Assembly: GCA_030531135.1 (NCBI GenBank)
Contig: JAUNOJ010000024.1
Coordinates: forward strand, 1 to 13,488
Direction of reading: 5' to 3'
DNA length: 13,488 nt
Origin: Sutterellaceae bacterium
GTDB taxonomy: Bacteria; Pseudomonadota; Gammaproteobacteria; Burkholderiales; Burkholderiaceae_F
The translations under genes and the position numbers were made by a program. The notes beneath the pieces were generated by a model. The model was not told where the DNA came from and ran no database searches. It saw nothing but the letters and a program-made list of their open reading frames with translations. Every line of letters starts with the position of its first letter. The stretch's first letter is position 1. Below, piece by piece: positions 1 through 7,320 of this stretch.

Positions 1-150
1 CTGAGAAAGTAGCATTTCGGTGTAGATTAAGTTGATTGAGATTTTCAGTAAGGTAAAATGGTTTGCAAGCGAAGTTTCTTTGTGGGAAGCGCCAAAGAGT
101 AAAGCTCGGTCGGAAGCACGACACTGGGCTTCTTCGCTAAACCAAAGCAC
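1..150 (-). other. Unrecognised open frame running off the left edge
   Basis: On the minus strand a frame is open from a possible GTG at 150-148 to the window edge, 50 codons without a stop. It remains open upstream as far as an in-frame TAA inside the hairpin at 175-207. The translation includes the stretches EEAQCRASDRALLFGASHKE and HFTLLKISINLIYTEMLLS. I recognise no domain. No Shine-Dalgarno sequence precedes the GTG, and the only ATG in frame is at the very edge (15-13). The base composition looks more AT-rich than the neighbouring genes. It could be the start of a real gene, a remnant, or a chance open frame inside an intergenic repeat. The plus strand has early stops in all three frames here. 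Confidence 0.25.
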
Positions 151-174
151 AATGGTTTTAGTTATCGTGCAAAC

Positions 175-207
175 AAAAACGCCACAGCTTTAACCGTGGC
201 GTTTTTT
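175..207 (-). terminator. Rho-independent terminator after the rRNA methyltransferase gene
   Basis: An 11-base arm at 175-185 (AAAAACGCCAC) pairs perfectly with 196-206 (GTGGCGTTTTT) around a 10-base loop. Read on the minus strand, the hairpin begins 19 bases past the methyltransferase stop codon and ends in a U-rich tract. The plus strand also has a T-run after the stem, so it could work in both directions. It probably ends the lptE-holA-proA-methyltransferase operon. Confidence 0.85.
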
Positions 208-225
208 AGCGATGACCGTTATGCG

Positions 226-1419
226 TTATTCGGCTTTGGCCTGCTCGGTTTCGTTCTTACGGAAACTTCCCTTGACCAAATCAAACTTGAAGAATCGACA
301 TTCCAAGGGGCCGTTAAAAAGCGGAATCTTGCGGCTTTCGCTCAAGCGCATCTGGCGCGGCAAAAGACGATCGCTCGTCAAAAGCCATGCCGTCCAACCG
401 GCAAAGTTGTGCTTGAGATTGTCCGACACATTTTTCATCATGGAGGCTACCGAAGCGCTCTTGGGGTTGGACTGCTCGCCGTAGGGCGGATTGGCAATCA
501 CCAGGCCTTCCTCGGCAATAGGTTGCACCTGACGCGCGTCGCACTGGGCAAACGTCAAACGACCGTCGTCGATCAGGGCGCCGAGCCCGGCGGCACGTGC
601 GTTGTCGACGGCCTTTTGCACGACGATGGAGCTGATGTCGCTGGCGGCAATACGAATCTGGGCATGGCGATTGATCTGCGCACGAGCGTCGTCCTTGATT
701 TCCTGCCAGAGTTCGCGATCGAAGTCTGCGAAGTTTTCAAAGAGGAACTTGCGATTTAAGCCCGCAGCCATACCGCAAGCCATCTGAGCGGCTTCAATGG
801 CAATGGTGCCCGAGCCGCAGAAGGGATCGACCAAGGGTTTGTCGGGCGTCCAGCCGGAGAGTTTCAAAAGGCCGGCAGCCAAATTTTCCTTCAAAGGCGC
901 TTCGCCCTTATCCTTTCTCCAGCCGCGCTTAAAAAGAGCTTCGCCGCACAGATCCAAATAGAACGTGCAGTAACGGTCGTTGACAAAGGCAAACACGCGA
1001 ATGTCCGGATTGGCACGATCTACGTCGGGGCGCACATTCATAAAGTGCATGAAGCGATCGCAAATGCCGTCTTTGATGCGCAAAAGCGTGAAGTCGAGAC
1101 TTCGCAACGGAGAGCGGCGGGCGTTGACATCTACGCGAATGGACTGAGAGGGCCCGAAATACTCTTCCCACTTGGTGCGGCAGGCAAAGTTATAGATGTC
1201 TTCTTCGTCGTAGTAGTCGGACACGCCTAAGCGCATCAAAATGCGGCTCGCGATGCGAGACGTGAGACATGCGCGCATGGCGCAAGCCATCGAGCCCTGA
1301 AAGTAAATGCCGCCCTTGTCGGCTTTGAGTTCCTTGGCGCCGCACTCTTTGAGTTCGTCGGCCAAAAGGGCTTCGAGCCCCAAGGGGCAAATCGCGTAAA
1401 AAGTTGTAGGTTTGCTCAT
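226..1419 (-). CDS. rlmL: THUMP-domain class I SAM-dependent RNA methyltransferase, RlmL type
   Basis: This 397-residue protein should N2-methylate a guanine in 23S rRNA (G2445 in E. coli numbering) using S-adenosylmethionine. The first 165 residues or so form the ferredoxin-like/THUMP region. The Rossmann methyltransferase domain follows, with motif I DPFCGSGT at 198-205 and the catalytic NPPYGE at 310-315, which marks enzymes that modify the exocyclic amino group of a base. E. coli RlmKL is a fusion of about 700 residues. Here only the RlmL half is present, as in many other bacteria. The gene lies 24 bases after proA on the same strand and is probably the last gene of that operon. The ATG at 1419 has only a weak Shine-Dalgarno, but the protein begins in the usual way for the family (YAICPLGLEALLADEL). 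The exact target base is inferred from the family. Confidence 0.85.
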   Translation of the reverse strand: MSKPTTFYAICPLGLEALLADELKECGAKELKADKGGIYFQGSMACAMRACLTSRIASRILMRLGVSDYYDEEDIYNFACRTKWEEYFGPSQSIRVDVNARRSPLRSLDFTLLRIKDGICDRFMHFMNVRPDVDRANPDIRVFAFVNDRYCTFYLDLCGEALFKRGWRKDKGEAPLKENLAAGLLKLSGWTPDKPLVDPFCGSGTIAIEAAQMACGMAAGLNRKFLFENFADFDRELWQEIKDDARAQINRHAQIRIAASDISSIVVQKAVDNARAAGLGALIDDGRLTFAQCDARQVQPIAEEGLVIANPPYGEQSNPKSASVASMMKNVSDNLKHNFAGWTAWLLTSDRLLPRQMRLSESRKIPLFNGPLECRFFKFDLVKGSFRKNETEQAKAE

Positions 1420-1443
1420 AGTGGTTTTTGTGTCTGGGGTTCG

Positions 1444-2700
1444 TTATTGACGAAGTTGACCGCTTCCGAATACGACGTATTTTAAATTGGTTAGGCCTTC
1501 AAGACCCACCGGGCCTCTGGCGTGAAGTTTTCCGGTGCTGATGCCGATCTCGGCTCCCAAACCGTATTCAAAGCCGTCGGCTAAGCGCGTTGAGCAGTTC
1601 ACCATGACGCTGCCCGAGTCGACCTCGCGCATAAAGCGATCGGCCTTGGCAATGTCGTTGGTGATGATGGCGTCGGTGTGTCCCGAGCTGTGACGCGCAA
1701 TAAAGTCCAATGCGGCGTCAATGTCGTCGACCACGGCAATGGCAATCACGGGCGCATTGTATTCGGTGTCCCAGTCGTCTTCTGTTGCGGGCGTTACATT
1801 GAAACCGGCCGCTGTCAAAAGCGTCAGGGCACGTTCGTCACAGCGCATTTCAACACCTTTGTCGGCATAGATTGCAGCGATGCGCGGCAAAAATGCCACG
1901 GCAATGTCCTTGTGCACCAAAAGATTTTCCATGGCGTTACAAGGCGAAAAGCGTTGGGTTTTGGCGTTGTCGGTGACGCTCACGGCCATATCCAAATCGG
2001 CATCCTCATCGACATAGGTGTGGCAGATGCCGTCCAAATGATGAATCATCGGGATTTGAGACTCGTTTTCCAAGCGCGCAATCAGACTTTTGCCGCCGCG
2101 CGGAATGATCACGTCGATCAAACCCTTGGCACGAATCATGGCCCCGACAAAGTCGCGATCGGCCGTGGGATCAATGCCTGTCTTGGCCAAAGATTGGATC
2201 ACGATTTCGCCCAAGATGCGATTGGTTTCAAAGGCTTCCGAGCCTCCGCGCAAAATCGCGGCGTTGCCCGACTTGACGGCAAGCGCAGCTGCATCAATCG
2301 TCACATTGGGGCGTGCTTCGTAAATCATGCCCAAAACACCCAAAGGAGAGCGCATACGGCCGATTTTCATGCCGTTGGGACGCACACGCACTTCGGTGAT
2401 TTCGCCGATGGGATCGGGTAACGCAGCAATGTCGCGTGCGCCTTGGGCCATGGCGGCCAAAATTTTGGGCGTGACCGTCAGGCGATCGACAAATGCGGGC
2501 GCCAAGCCTTTTTCTTTGGCCAGAGCGACGTCTTTGGCATTGGCTGCCAAAATCTCGGGTTGGCGTTCAATTAAACCTTGCGCAATGGCAACAAGCGCCA
2601 AGTTTTTGACGGTGCTCGGGGTCTTGGCCAACACGCGAGCGGCGGCACGCGCCTTGGTGCCTGCCTCTTGCATCAGAGCGTGGACGGAAGAATCGGTCAT
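1444..2700 (-). CDS. proA: Gamma-glutamyl phosphate reductase (glutamate-5-semialdehyde dehydrogenase)
   Basis: This cytoplasmic enzyme performs the second step of proline synthesis, the NADPH-dependent reduction of gamma-glutamyl phosphate to glutamate-5-semialdehyde. The 418 residues match the family's normal length. Visible hallmarks are IYEARPNVTIDAAALAVKSG at 126-145, ILRGGSEAFETN at 149-160, IPRGGKSLI at 199-207, and the active-site block NAKTQRFSPCNAMENLLV at 245-262. Cys254 in that block is the expected thioester nucleophile. The ATG at 2700 follows an AAGGA Shine-Dalgarno at good spacing. It sits 20 bases after holA and 24 before the rRNA methyltransferase gene, so it is probably cotranscribed with both. 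The partner kinase gene proB is not in the window, which is common in betaproteobacteria, where proB is elsewhere. Confidence 0.97.
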   Translation of the reverse strand: MTDSSVHALMQEAGTKARAAARVLAKTPSTVKNLALVAIAQGLIERQPEILAANAKDVALAKEKGLAPAFVDRLTVTPKILAAMAQGARDIAALPDPIGEITEVRVRPNGMKIGRMRSPLGVLGMIYEARPNVTIDAAALAVKSGNAAILRGGSEAFETNRILGEIVIQSLAKTGIDPTADRDFVGAMIRAKGLIDVIIPRGGKSLIARLENESQIPMIHHLDGICHTYVDEDADLDMAVSVTDNAKTQRFSPCNAMENLLVHKDIAVAFLPRIAAIYADKGVEMRCDERALTLLTAAGFNVTPATEDDWDTEYNAPVIAIAVVDDIDAALDFIARHSSGHTDAIITNDIAKADRFMREVDSGSVMVNCSTRLADGFEYGLGAEIGISTGKLHARGPVGLEGLTNLKYVVFGSGQLRQ

Positions 2701-2720
2701 GAGAAGCGTTCCTTACAAAG

Positions 2721-3737
2721 TTAGCGCGCCAAAAAGGCCACCAAACTTAAAATTTCAAGCCACGGATCGCTGTCGCGATCGGCCACAAAAAGACCTTTGG
2801 AAATACGATCGATGTCGGCGGCAAGCAGCATGGCGTTAGCGAGTTTTTTCGTCGAATGGCGAGTCAAAGCCTTGCTCATGCGAAACTTTTTGGCGGCCGG
2901 CCAAATATTGGTTTTCTGAATCGCGTCGTCTTTGCGCATGCCTTTGTCCATCAACCCGCGCACTTTGAGCATCGTGCGAATTTCATCGGTCAAAAGCCAC
3001 ATCAACGACGGAATGGGCTCGGCCTTGGCGCGCAGGTTTTCAACGATTCGCACCGCTTTGGCAGCGTCGGCCGCAGCAATGGCTTCCAATAAATTGTCGG
3101 TATCGAAACGCGAAACGTCGCTCACCGTCTGTTCGACATCGGCCGCCGTAATCACGGCGCCTTCGGGGTGACGGTAGGCAAGCTTCAAAATTTCTTGGCT
3201 TGCAGCCAAAAGATTGCCTTCGCAGCGCTCGCACAAAATGCGAATCGCATCGGGTTCGGCCGTCTGTTTGTTTTTGGCCAAGCGCTCTTTAAAAAACGAG
3301 GGCAATTCACGTGCCGTCAATGCCTGACATTCGACGACTTCGGCCGCACCGGTCAAAGCCTTCCACCAAGCGAGTTTTTTCACCGAATAGTCGTACGGAA
3401 TCGTGATGATGAGCATCACGCCGTCCAAAGGCATTTGGGCAACATCGGTCAAGGCCTGAGCACCCTTGGTGCCGGGTTTGGCCGATGCCAGACGCAGCTC
3501 GACGATTTTCTTGTCGCCGAACAAACTCATGGCTTGGCAGGATTCGAAGAGTTCTGACCAGTTCCAAACGGCGGACGCGTTTAAAACGGTGCGCTCTGTG
3601 TAGCCGGCCGCACGCGCTTTTTGACGCAAAAGGTCTGCAGCCTCCAGCATTAACAGAGGCTCTTCCCCGGTAATGACCCACAAAGGTTGGGGCTCGGCGC
3701 GAATGTGGCGTTCGAGGTCTTGAAAACGAATGGCCAT
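2721..3737 (-). CDS. holA: DNA polymerase III subunit delta
   Basis: Delta is the clamp-loader subunit that opens the beta sliding clamp and helps load it onto primed DNA. The protein has 338 residues, close to the E. coli length of 343. Recognisable family stretches are the N-terminal PLWVITGEEPLLMLEAADLLR (from residue 18), SLFGDKKIVELRL at 71-83 (beta-clamp-contacting region), CEGNLLAASQEILKLAY at 172-188, and the C-terminal DRDSDPWLEILSLVAFLAR. As expected for delta, there is no functional Walker A ATP site. The gene lies between lptE (17-base gap) and proA (20-base gap), which is the standard betaproteobacterial order. No separate promoter is evident, so expression probably depends on the promoter in front of lptE. 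Confidence 0.95.
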   Translation of the reverse strand: MAIRFQDLERHIRAEPQPLWVITGEEPLLMLEAADLLRQKARAAGYTERTVLNASAVWNWSELFESCQAMSLFGDKKIVELRLASAKPGTKGAQALTDVAQMPLDGVMLIITIPYDYSVKKLAWWKALTGAAEVVECQALTARELPSFFKERLAKNKQTAEPDAIRILCERCEGNLLAASQEILKLAYRHPEGAVITAADVEQTVSDVSRFDTDNLLEAIAAADAAKAVRIVENLRAKAEPIPSLMWLLTDEIRTMLKVRGLMDKGMRKDDAIQKTNIWPAAKKFRMSKALTRHSTKKLANAMLLAADIDRISKGLFVADRDSDPWLEILSLVAFLAR

Positions 3738-3754
3738 CGATGGGTCCGACTTGA

Positions 3755-4315
3755 TCAGTAACGGCGCTCAGGAATCAAACCCGTGCTCGATTCGGTTGCC
3801 GGAACGACTTCCGGGGTCTTGGCCTTTTCAATGCGACGAATCATCATGCTTGCAATGTCGCTTTCCATATCCTTGATCAGAATGGCTTCTTCATTGCCGC
3901 GGCTCAAATAATCGTCTTCGTTGTAGTAGATGTCGCGCACGGTGGTCAATGCAGAGTCGGGCAGGTATTCGGCGCCTTCGGGCGTGGTGAGTCTGAATTG
4001 CACCGTGAGCTTGAGTTCGTACTCGCGCACGTTGCCGTCGGCATTGTACGTAATGGCATTGCGATCGAGTTTCTTGGAAATCACGCGCAAAACGGCTTGG
4101 GCTTGCTTGGGCGAATCCACCAGGGTGACGTCGCTACCGGCCGTGAGCAGGCGTTTCACACGAGCTTCAAACGGGGTGTTGTGTTCCATATCCAAATACA
4201 GGGTCGAGAACGGCAACGAAAATTGACCGCGCATGCGGAAACCGCACCCGGTCAAGCTGACGGCAACAGGACAAGCCAAGGCGGCTGCAAGAAGCGTACG
4301 ACGAGAGTAAGTCAT
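3755..4315 (-). CDS. lptE: LPS-assembly lipoprotein LptE
   Basis: LptE is an outer-membrane lipoprotein that plugs the LptD barrel and helps place LPS in the outer leaflet. From the ATG at 4315 the product has 186 residues. It starts with a signal peptide (MTYSRRTLLAAALACPVAVS) and a lipobox LTGC at 21-24, so Cys24 should be lipidated. GCGFRMRGQFSLPFSTLYLD is typical of LptE/RlpB, and the later ELKLTVQFRLTTPEGAEYLP and the extended YYNEDDYLSRGNEEAILIKD region also fit. An upstream in-frame ATG at 4354 exists. It would add 13 mostly hydrophobic residues in front of the arginines, and it overlaps a perfect TATAAT, so the shorter start is preferred. Neither start has a clear Shine-Dalgarno. The twin arginine before the hydrophobic core resembles a Tat signal, but export by Sec is equally possible. 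It is the first gene of the lptE-holA-proA unit. Confidence 0.9.
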   Translation of the reverse strand: MTYSRRTLLAAALACPVAVSLTGCGFRMRGQFSLPFSTLYLDMEHNTPFEARVKRLLTAGSDVTLVDSPKQAQAVLRVISKKLDRNAITYNADGNVREYELKLTVQFRLTTPEGAEYLPDSALTTVRDIYYNEDDYLSRGNEEAILIKDMESDIASMMIRRIEKAKTPEVVPATESSTGLIPERRY

Positions 4316-4356
4316 AAGAAAAGAAGCTAAGCCCGTAAAAATCACAAAGATCATTC

Positions 4357-4362
4357 ATTATA
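4357..4362 (-). promoter_or_regulatory. Putative -10 box for the lptE operon
   Basis: The minus strand reads TATAAT, a perfect sigma-70 -10 hexamer. Transcription would begin near 4350, about 35 bases before the preferred lptE ATG at 4315. No good -35 element lies 16-18 bases upstream (AAGATT at the best spacing), so the assignment rests on the -10 box and on its position at the head of a leftward operon. Confidence 0.45.
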
Positions 4363-4503
4363 AAGCGAGTGACGGCCACAATCTTGCATTTTCTTTCATT
4401 TCGAGCACTCGATTTGCAACCTCAATTCCAAGGCTTTCGCTAAAATCGAGAAACGAAAAAATCTCTCAAAAACCTTGTCCATAACAATAAGGGGAGAAAA
4501 AAC
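4363..4503. other. Divergent intergenic region between lptE and mobB
   Basis: About 140 AT-rich bases separate two operons transcribed away from each other. The right end holds a strong Shine-Dalgarno AAGGGGAG at 4489-4496, seven bases before the mobB ATG. A TAAAAT at 4441-4446 could be a -10 box for the rightward operon, but the nearest -35-like TTGCAA is 21 bases away, too far for a standard promoter. I see no convincing operator repeat and no molybdenum-cofactor riboswitch. Confidence 0.5.
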
Positions 4504-5010
4504 ATGTTTGTCGTCGGATTTATCGGTCACTCCGGCGTGGGTAAAACCACATTGGTGGAAAAAGTATTGGCACGGCTCGTGAGTCGCGGTCGCAGCGTCT
4601 CGGCAGTGAAAAGCTCGCATCACGGGCTCGATTTGGATACGCCGGGCAAAGACAGTTGGCGTTATCGCACGGCAGGCGCCAACGAAGTTGCTTTGGTGTG
4701 CGACAAGCGCTGGGCGTTGATGAAGGAGTGCACCGAAGAGGTGAAACTTTCCGAAATCGTCTCTCGCATGCAGCCGGTGGACATCATTTTGGTCGAAGGT
4801 TACAAAAGCGAAGAGGGCATTGCCCGTATCCTGGTGCATCGCAAAGGCATCAGCGAAGACGAATTGCTTTTGTCGCCGGGCGTTGTTGCGGTTGCCACCG
4901 ACGATGAAAATTTAGTTGTTCCGGAAGGGATCGCCAAACTCGATCTCAACAGTCCCGGAGCGGTTGCCAATTTTGTTGTGACTCTAAAGGCCGACAGTGA
5001 TCACCTATAA
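4504..5010 (+). CDS. mobB: Molybdopterin-guanine dinucleotide biosynthesis adapter MobB
   Basis: MobB is a small GTP-binding protein that assists MobA in attaching GMP to molybdopterin to form the guanine-dinucleotide cofactor of the DMSO-reductase enzyme family. The 168 residues match the usual size. The P-loop is at 8-15 (GHSGVGKT). It is followed by the MobB signature KSSHHGLDLDTPGKDSWRYR (residues 37-56), then RTAGANEVALV, then the Walker B-like IILVEGYK near residue 95. The ATG follows a strong AAGGGGAG ribosome site. The last 14 bases overlap the start of moeA, so the two are translationally linked. This is the first gene of a plus-strand cofactor operon. MobA is not encoded in the window. 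Confidence 0.93.
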   Translation: MFVVGFIGHSGVGKTTLVEKVLARLVSRGRSVSAVKSSHHGLDLDTPGKDSWRYRTAGANEVALVCDKRWALMKECTEEVKLSEIVSRMQPVDIILVEGYKSEEGIARILVHRKGISEDELLLSPGVVAVATDDENLVVPEGIAKLDLNSPGAVANFVVTLKADSDHL

Positions 5011-6205
5011 CCAAGCATTAGAACTTTTCCTTGGCGACGCCAAGGCGATGACGCGCACCGAAACCGTCCCCACGCTTTATGCCGAAGGTCGTGTTTTGGC
5101 CCAAGACGTCGTCAGCCAAATCGACGTGCCCTTGTGGGACAACTCGCAAATGGACGGCTATGCCGTCAGAAGCGCCGACTTGGCCGGGGCTTGCGAAACC
5201 AATCCCGTGACGTTGCCCGTGAGCCAACGCATTCCGGCCGGTTCCGTCGGCACACCCCTTGTGCCCGTGACGACGGCGCGCATCTTTACCGGGGCACCCA
5301 CACCCGAAGGGTGCGATGCGGTCGTGGCGCAAGAAGACGTGACGGTCAACGACAACGGCACCGTGACCTTTAAGGCGCCGGCGCCCATTGGTCAGTGGGT
5401 GCGCAGAAAGTCTTCCGACATTGCCCAAGGCTCTACCGTGGCAAAAGCAGGCGACACTCTCAAGCCCGCCGTCCTCGGTTTGATTGCGAGCGTGGGCGTG
5501 GGTTACGTTACCGTTTACAACCATCTGCGCGTGGCGGTCTTTTTCTCGGGCAGCGAGCTCGTTGCGCCCGGTGAACCCCTGCCCGAAGGCGGCATTTATA
5601 ACTCCAACCGCTTTATGTTGCGCGCGCTTTTGCGTCGCATCGATTGCGAAGTTTATGACTTGGGCACCGTGCCCGATACGCTTGAAGCCACCAAAGAAGC
5701 TCTGGAGCGCGCCTCCAAGACGGCAGATGTCATCATCACCTCGGGCGGCATGAGCGTGGGCGAAGAAGACCACATCAAGCCCGCAGTGGAAAGCTTGGGC
5801 AAAATCGACATGTGGCGCGTGGCCCTTAAGCCCGGCAAGCCCGTGGCTTTGGGTGAAGTGGCCGGCGTTCCCTTTATCGGTTTGCCGGGAAATCCCGTTT
5901 CAAGCTTTGTGACCTTTTTGATGTTGGCGCGCCCCTATCTGTTGCGTTGCCAAGGTCGCAAGGATGTCATTGCCAAGCCTTTGCAGGTCAGAGCCGACTT
6001 TGAGCGCACCAAGCCTTGCGCACGCGAAGAGTTTGTGCGCGTCAGACGCAATGAAGCCGGCGGCTTGGACATTTACCACACGCAAAACTCTCAGGTGCTC
6101 ACAAGTTGCGCTTGGGCAGACGGCTTGGTGGATATTCCGGCAGGCGGCCTCGTCGCCAAGGGCGATATTGTGACTTACTATCCGTTCGGGGAGTTGTTCG
6201 AGTGA
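4997..6205 (+). CDS. moeA: Molybdopterin molybdotransferase MoeA
   Basis: MoeA inserts molybdate into adenylylated molybdopterin, giving active molybdenum cofactor. The product has 402 residues (E. coli 411). The N-terminal domain carries DNSQMDGYA at 48-56 and PTPEGCDAVVAQE at 101-113. The MogA-like domain carries the cofactor-binding SGGMSVGEEDH at 249-259, KPGKP at 278-282 and GLPGNPVSSFVTF at 295-307. The remaining stretch is the C-terminal beta domain. The start is a GTG at 4997, inside the end of mobB (14-base overlap), with AAAGG six bases upstream. At the other end its stop overlaps the moaD start by four bases (GTGA). These overlaps point to coupled translation. No mog/moaB gene for the preceding adenylylation step is present here. 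Confidence 0.96.
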   Translation: MITYNQALELFLGDAKAMTRTETVPTLYAEGRVLAQDVVSQIDVPLWDNSQMDGYAVRSADLAGACETNPVTLPVSQRIPAGSVGTPLVPVTTARIFTGAPTPEGCDAVVAQEDVTVNDNGTVTFKAPAPIGQWVRRKSSDIAQGSTVAKAGDTLKPAVLGLIASVGVGYVTVYNHLRVAVFFSGSELVAPGEPLPEGGIYNSNRFMLRALLRRIDCEVYDLGTVPDTLEATKEALERASKTADVIITSGGMSVGEEDHIKPAVESLGKIDMWRVALKPGKPVALGEVAGVPFIGLPGNPVSSFVTFLMLARPYLLRCQGRKDVIAKPLQVRADFERTKPCAREEFVRVRRNEAGGLDIYHTQNSQVLTSCAWADGLVDIPAGGLVAKGDIVTYYPFGELFE

Positions 6206-6459
6206 AAATCACGGTGAAGTATTTTGCGCTTTTGCGCGAAGCGGTGGGAGTGAGCGAAGAAGTTGTCGACCTTCCTGAAAGTTCGGCGACGGTGGCCGAT
6301 CTTCGTGCCTACTTGTCAGCCAAAGACGAAGCGCACAAAGTCGCTTTTGACAGCGTCAAGCGCATTCGCGCAGCCGTCAACGCCACCATGGTCAAAGACA
6401 CGGCTGCCATTGCCGACAACGACGAAGTGGCGTTTTTCCCGCCCGTGACCGGAGGCTAG
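6202..6459 (+). CDS. moaD: Molybdopterin synthase small (sulfur-carrier) subunit MoaD
   Basis: MoaD is a ubiquitin-fold sulfur carrier whose C-terminal glycine is thiocarboxylated and donates sulfur to precursor Z (cPMP) in the MoaE active site. The 85-residue product starts MKITVKYFALLREAVGVSEE and ends FFPPVTGG, with the required terminal Gly-Gly. I place the start at the GTG at 6202, overlapping the moeA stop in a GTGA junction, with GGGGAG at 6188-6193 as ribosome site. A longer frame from 6106 would run through moeA and add sequence unlike any MoaD. The Gly-Gly codons GGA GGC also form the likely Shine-Dalgarno of moaE. Confidence 0.95.
   Translation: MKITVKYFALLREAVGVSEEVVDLPESSATVADLRAYLSAKDEAHKVAFDSVKRIRAAVNATMVKDTAAIADNDEVAFFPPVTGG
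6451..6456 (+). promoter_or_regulatory. moaE ribosome-binding site inside the moaD Gly-Gly codons
   Basis: GGAGGC is both the last two sense codons of moaD (Gly-Gly) and a near-perfect Shine-Dalgarno ending about ten bases before the moaE ATG at 6466. No other purine-rich ribosome site is present in the six-base gap between the genes. Confidence 0.7.
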
Positions 6460-6465
6460 AAACCG

Positions 6466-6918
6466 ATGGCACCGATCACGAAAATTCGTGTGGGACACGA
6501 CGACTTTTGCGTGTCCGAAGAGTTGAAAAATTTGGAACGCCCGGAGCGTAAAGCCGGTGCTGCCGTGACCTTTTCCGGAATCGTGCGCGCCGACGGCGAC
6601 GTCACGGAAATGGAGCTCGAACACTATCCGGGCATGACCGAAAAGAGCTTGGGCGAAATCGTGGAAAAAGCCCGCGCACGTTGGTCGATCGAAGACGTGG
6701 TGGTGATTCATCGCGTGGGCAAACTGGCCGTGGGCGAACAGATCGTCTTAACGATTGTGACGTCCGAACATCGTCGCGAAGCCTTTGAAGCCAGCGAATT
6801 CATCATGGATTGGCTCAAAACCGAGGCGCCGTTCTGGAAAAAGGAAACGCGTCCCTCAGGCGCTCAATGGGTCGATGCCCGTGAAAGCGACGATGCGGCC
6901 AAGGCTCGTTGGGAATAA
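6466..6918 (+). CDS. moaE: Molybdopterin synthase catalytic subunit MoaE
   Basis: MoaE dimers, each bound to a thiocarboxylated MoaD, convert cyclic pyranopterin monophosphate to molybdopterin. The 150-residue product has the family's conserved positions. Arg41 is in FSGIVR. RVGKLAVGEQIVLTIVTSEHRREAF carries the His102-Arg103 pair. MDWLKTEAPFWKKE supplies Lys118 and Lys125, which line up with the catalytic lysines K119 and K126 of the E. coli enzyme. LEHYPGM at 51-57 is also typical. The ATG at 6466 follows moaD by six bases and uses a ribosome site in the moaD coding end. crcB begins two bases after its stop. Confidence 0.96.
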   Translation: MAPITKIRVGHDDFCVSEELKNLERPERKAGAAVTFSGIVRADGDVTEMELEHYPGMTEKSLGEIVEKARARWSIEDVVVIHRVGKLAVGEQIVLTIVTSEHRREAFEASEFIMDWLKTEAPFWKKETRPSGAQWVDARESDDAAKARWE

Positions 6919-6920
6919 CA

Positions 6921-7316
6921 ATGACACGCGACGGTAGTTTGCCGGCTGTGCTTTCGGCTGTCGCAAGCGGCGCTGCGATCGGCGCCGTTTTGCGTTGGGG
7001 CTTGAGTTACGGGTTAAACGGCAAATTTGCGCTACTGCCCGCCGGCACTTTGGTTGCCAATCTTTTGGGCGGATTTTTCGCAGGCGTCGCTTTGGCCTAC
7101 TTTGCCATGCATGCGGAAGTTTCTCCTTGGGTGCGTTTGTTCGTTGTGACGGGGATTTTGGGCGGCCTAACCACGTTTTCGACTTTTTCGGCCGAGAACG
7201 TGACGATGTTGCTTGAAGGCGACTATTTGCGCAGTCTCACCCATGCGGCGGTGCATCTTTTCGGTTCCTTTGCCATGACCGCTTTGGGCTTTTGGTTGGT
7301 TCGACAGGTGGCTTGA
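6921..7316 (+). CDS. crcB: Fluoride channel/exporter CrcB (Fluc)
   Basis: CrcB dimers form an antiparallel, fluoride-selective channel in the inner membrane that lets cytoplasmic fluoride escape. The product has 131 residues and about four hydrophobic helices, the expected size and topology. Family signatures are GTLVANLLGGFF at 42-53, containing the conserved Asn47, and GGLTTFSTFSAE at 81-92. The latter holds the paired phenylalanines (Phe86, Phe89) of the fluoride pathway and the Thr/Ser sodium-site region. The ATG at 6921 lies two bases after moaE; an in-frame TTG at 6909 overlaps moaE and is less likely. I see no fluoride riboswitch in the few bases available upstream, so it is probably expressed as part of the cofactor operon. 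Confidence 0.93.
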   Translation: MTRDGSLPAVLSAVASGAAIGAVLRWGLSYGLNGKFALLPAGTLVANLLGGFFAGVALAYFAMHAEVSPWVRLFVVTGILGGLTTFSTFSAENVTMLLEGDYLRSLTHAAVHLFGSFAMTALGFWLVRQVA

Positions 7317-7320
7317 GAAA

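Noticed and set aside
1678..2421. Plus-strand open frame of 247 codons antisense to proA
   Set aside because: It is opposite the catalytic core of proA, with His/Gly/Arg-rich composition typical of antisense frames and no start signal.
5018..5773. Minus-strand open frame of 251 codons antisense to moeA
   Set aside because: Shadow of moeA; rich in His and Arg with no motif.
6909..6920. Earlier TTG start for crcB
   Set aside because: It overlaps the moaE end and adds MGIT before the natural start. The ATG at 6921 gives a standard CrcB N-terminus.
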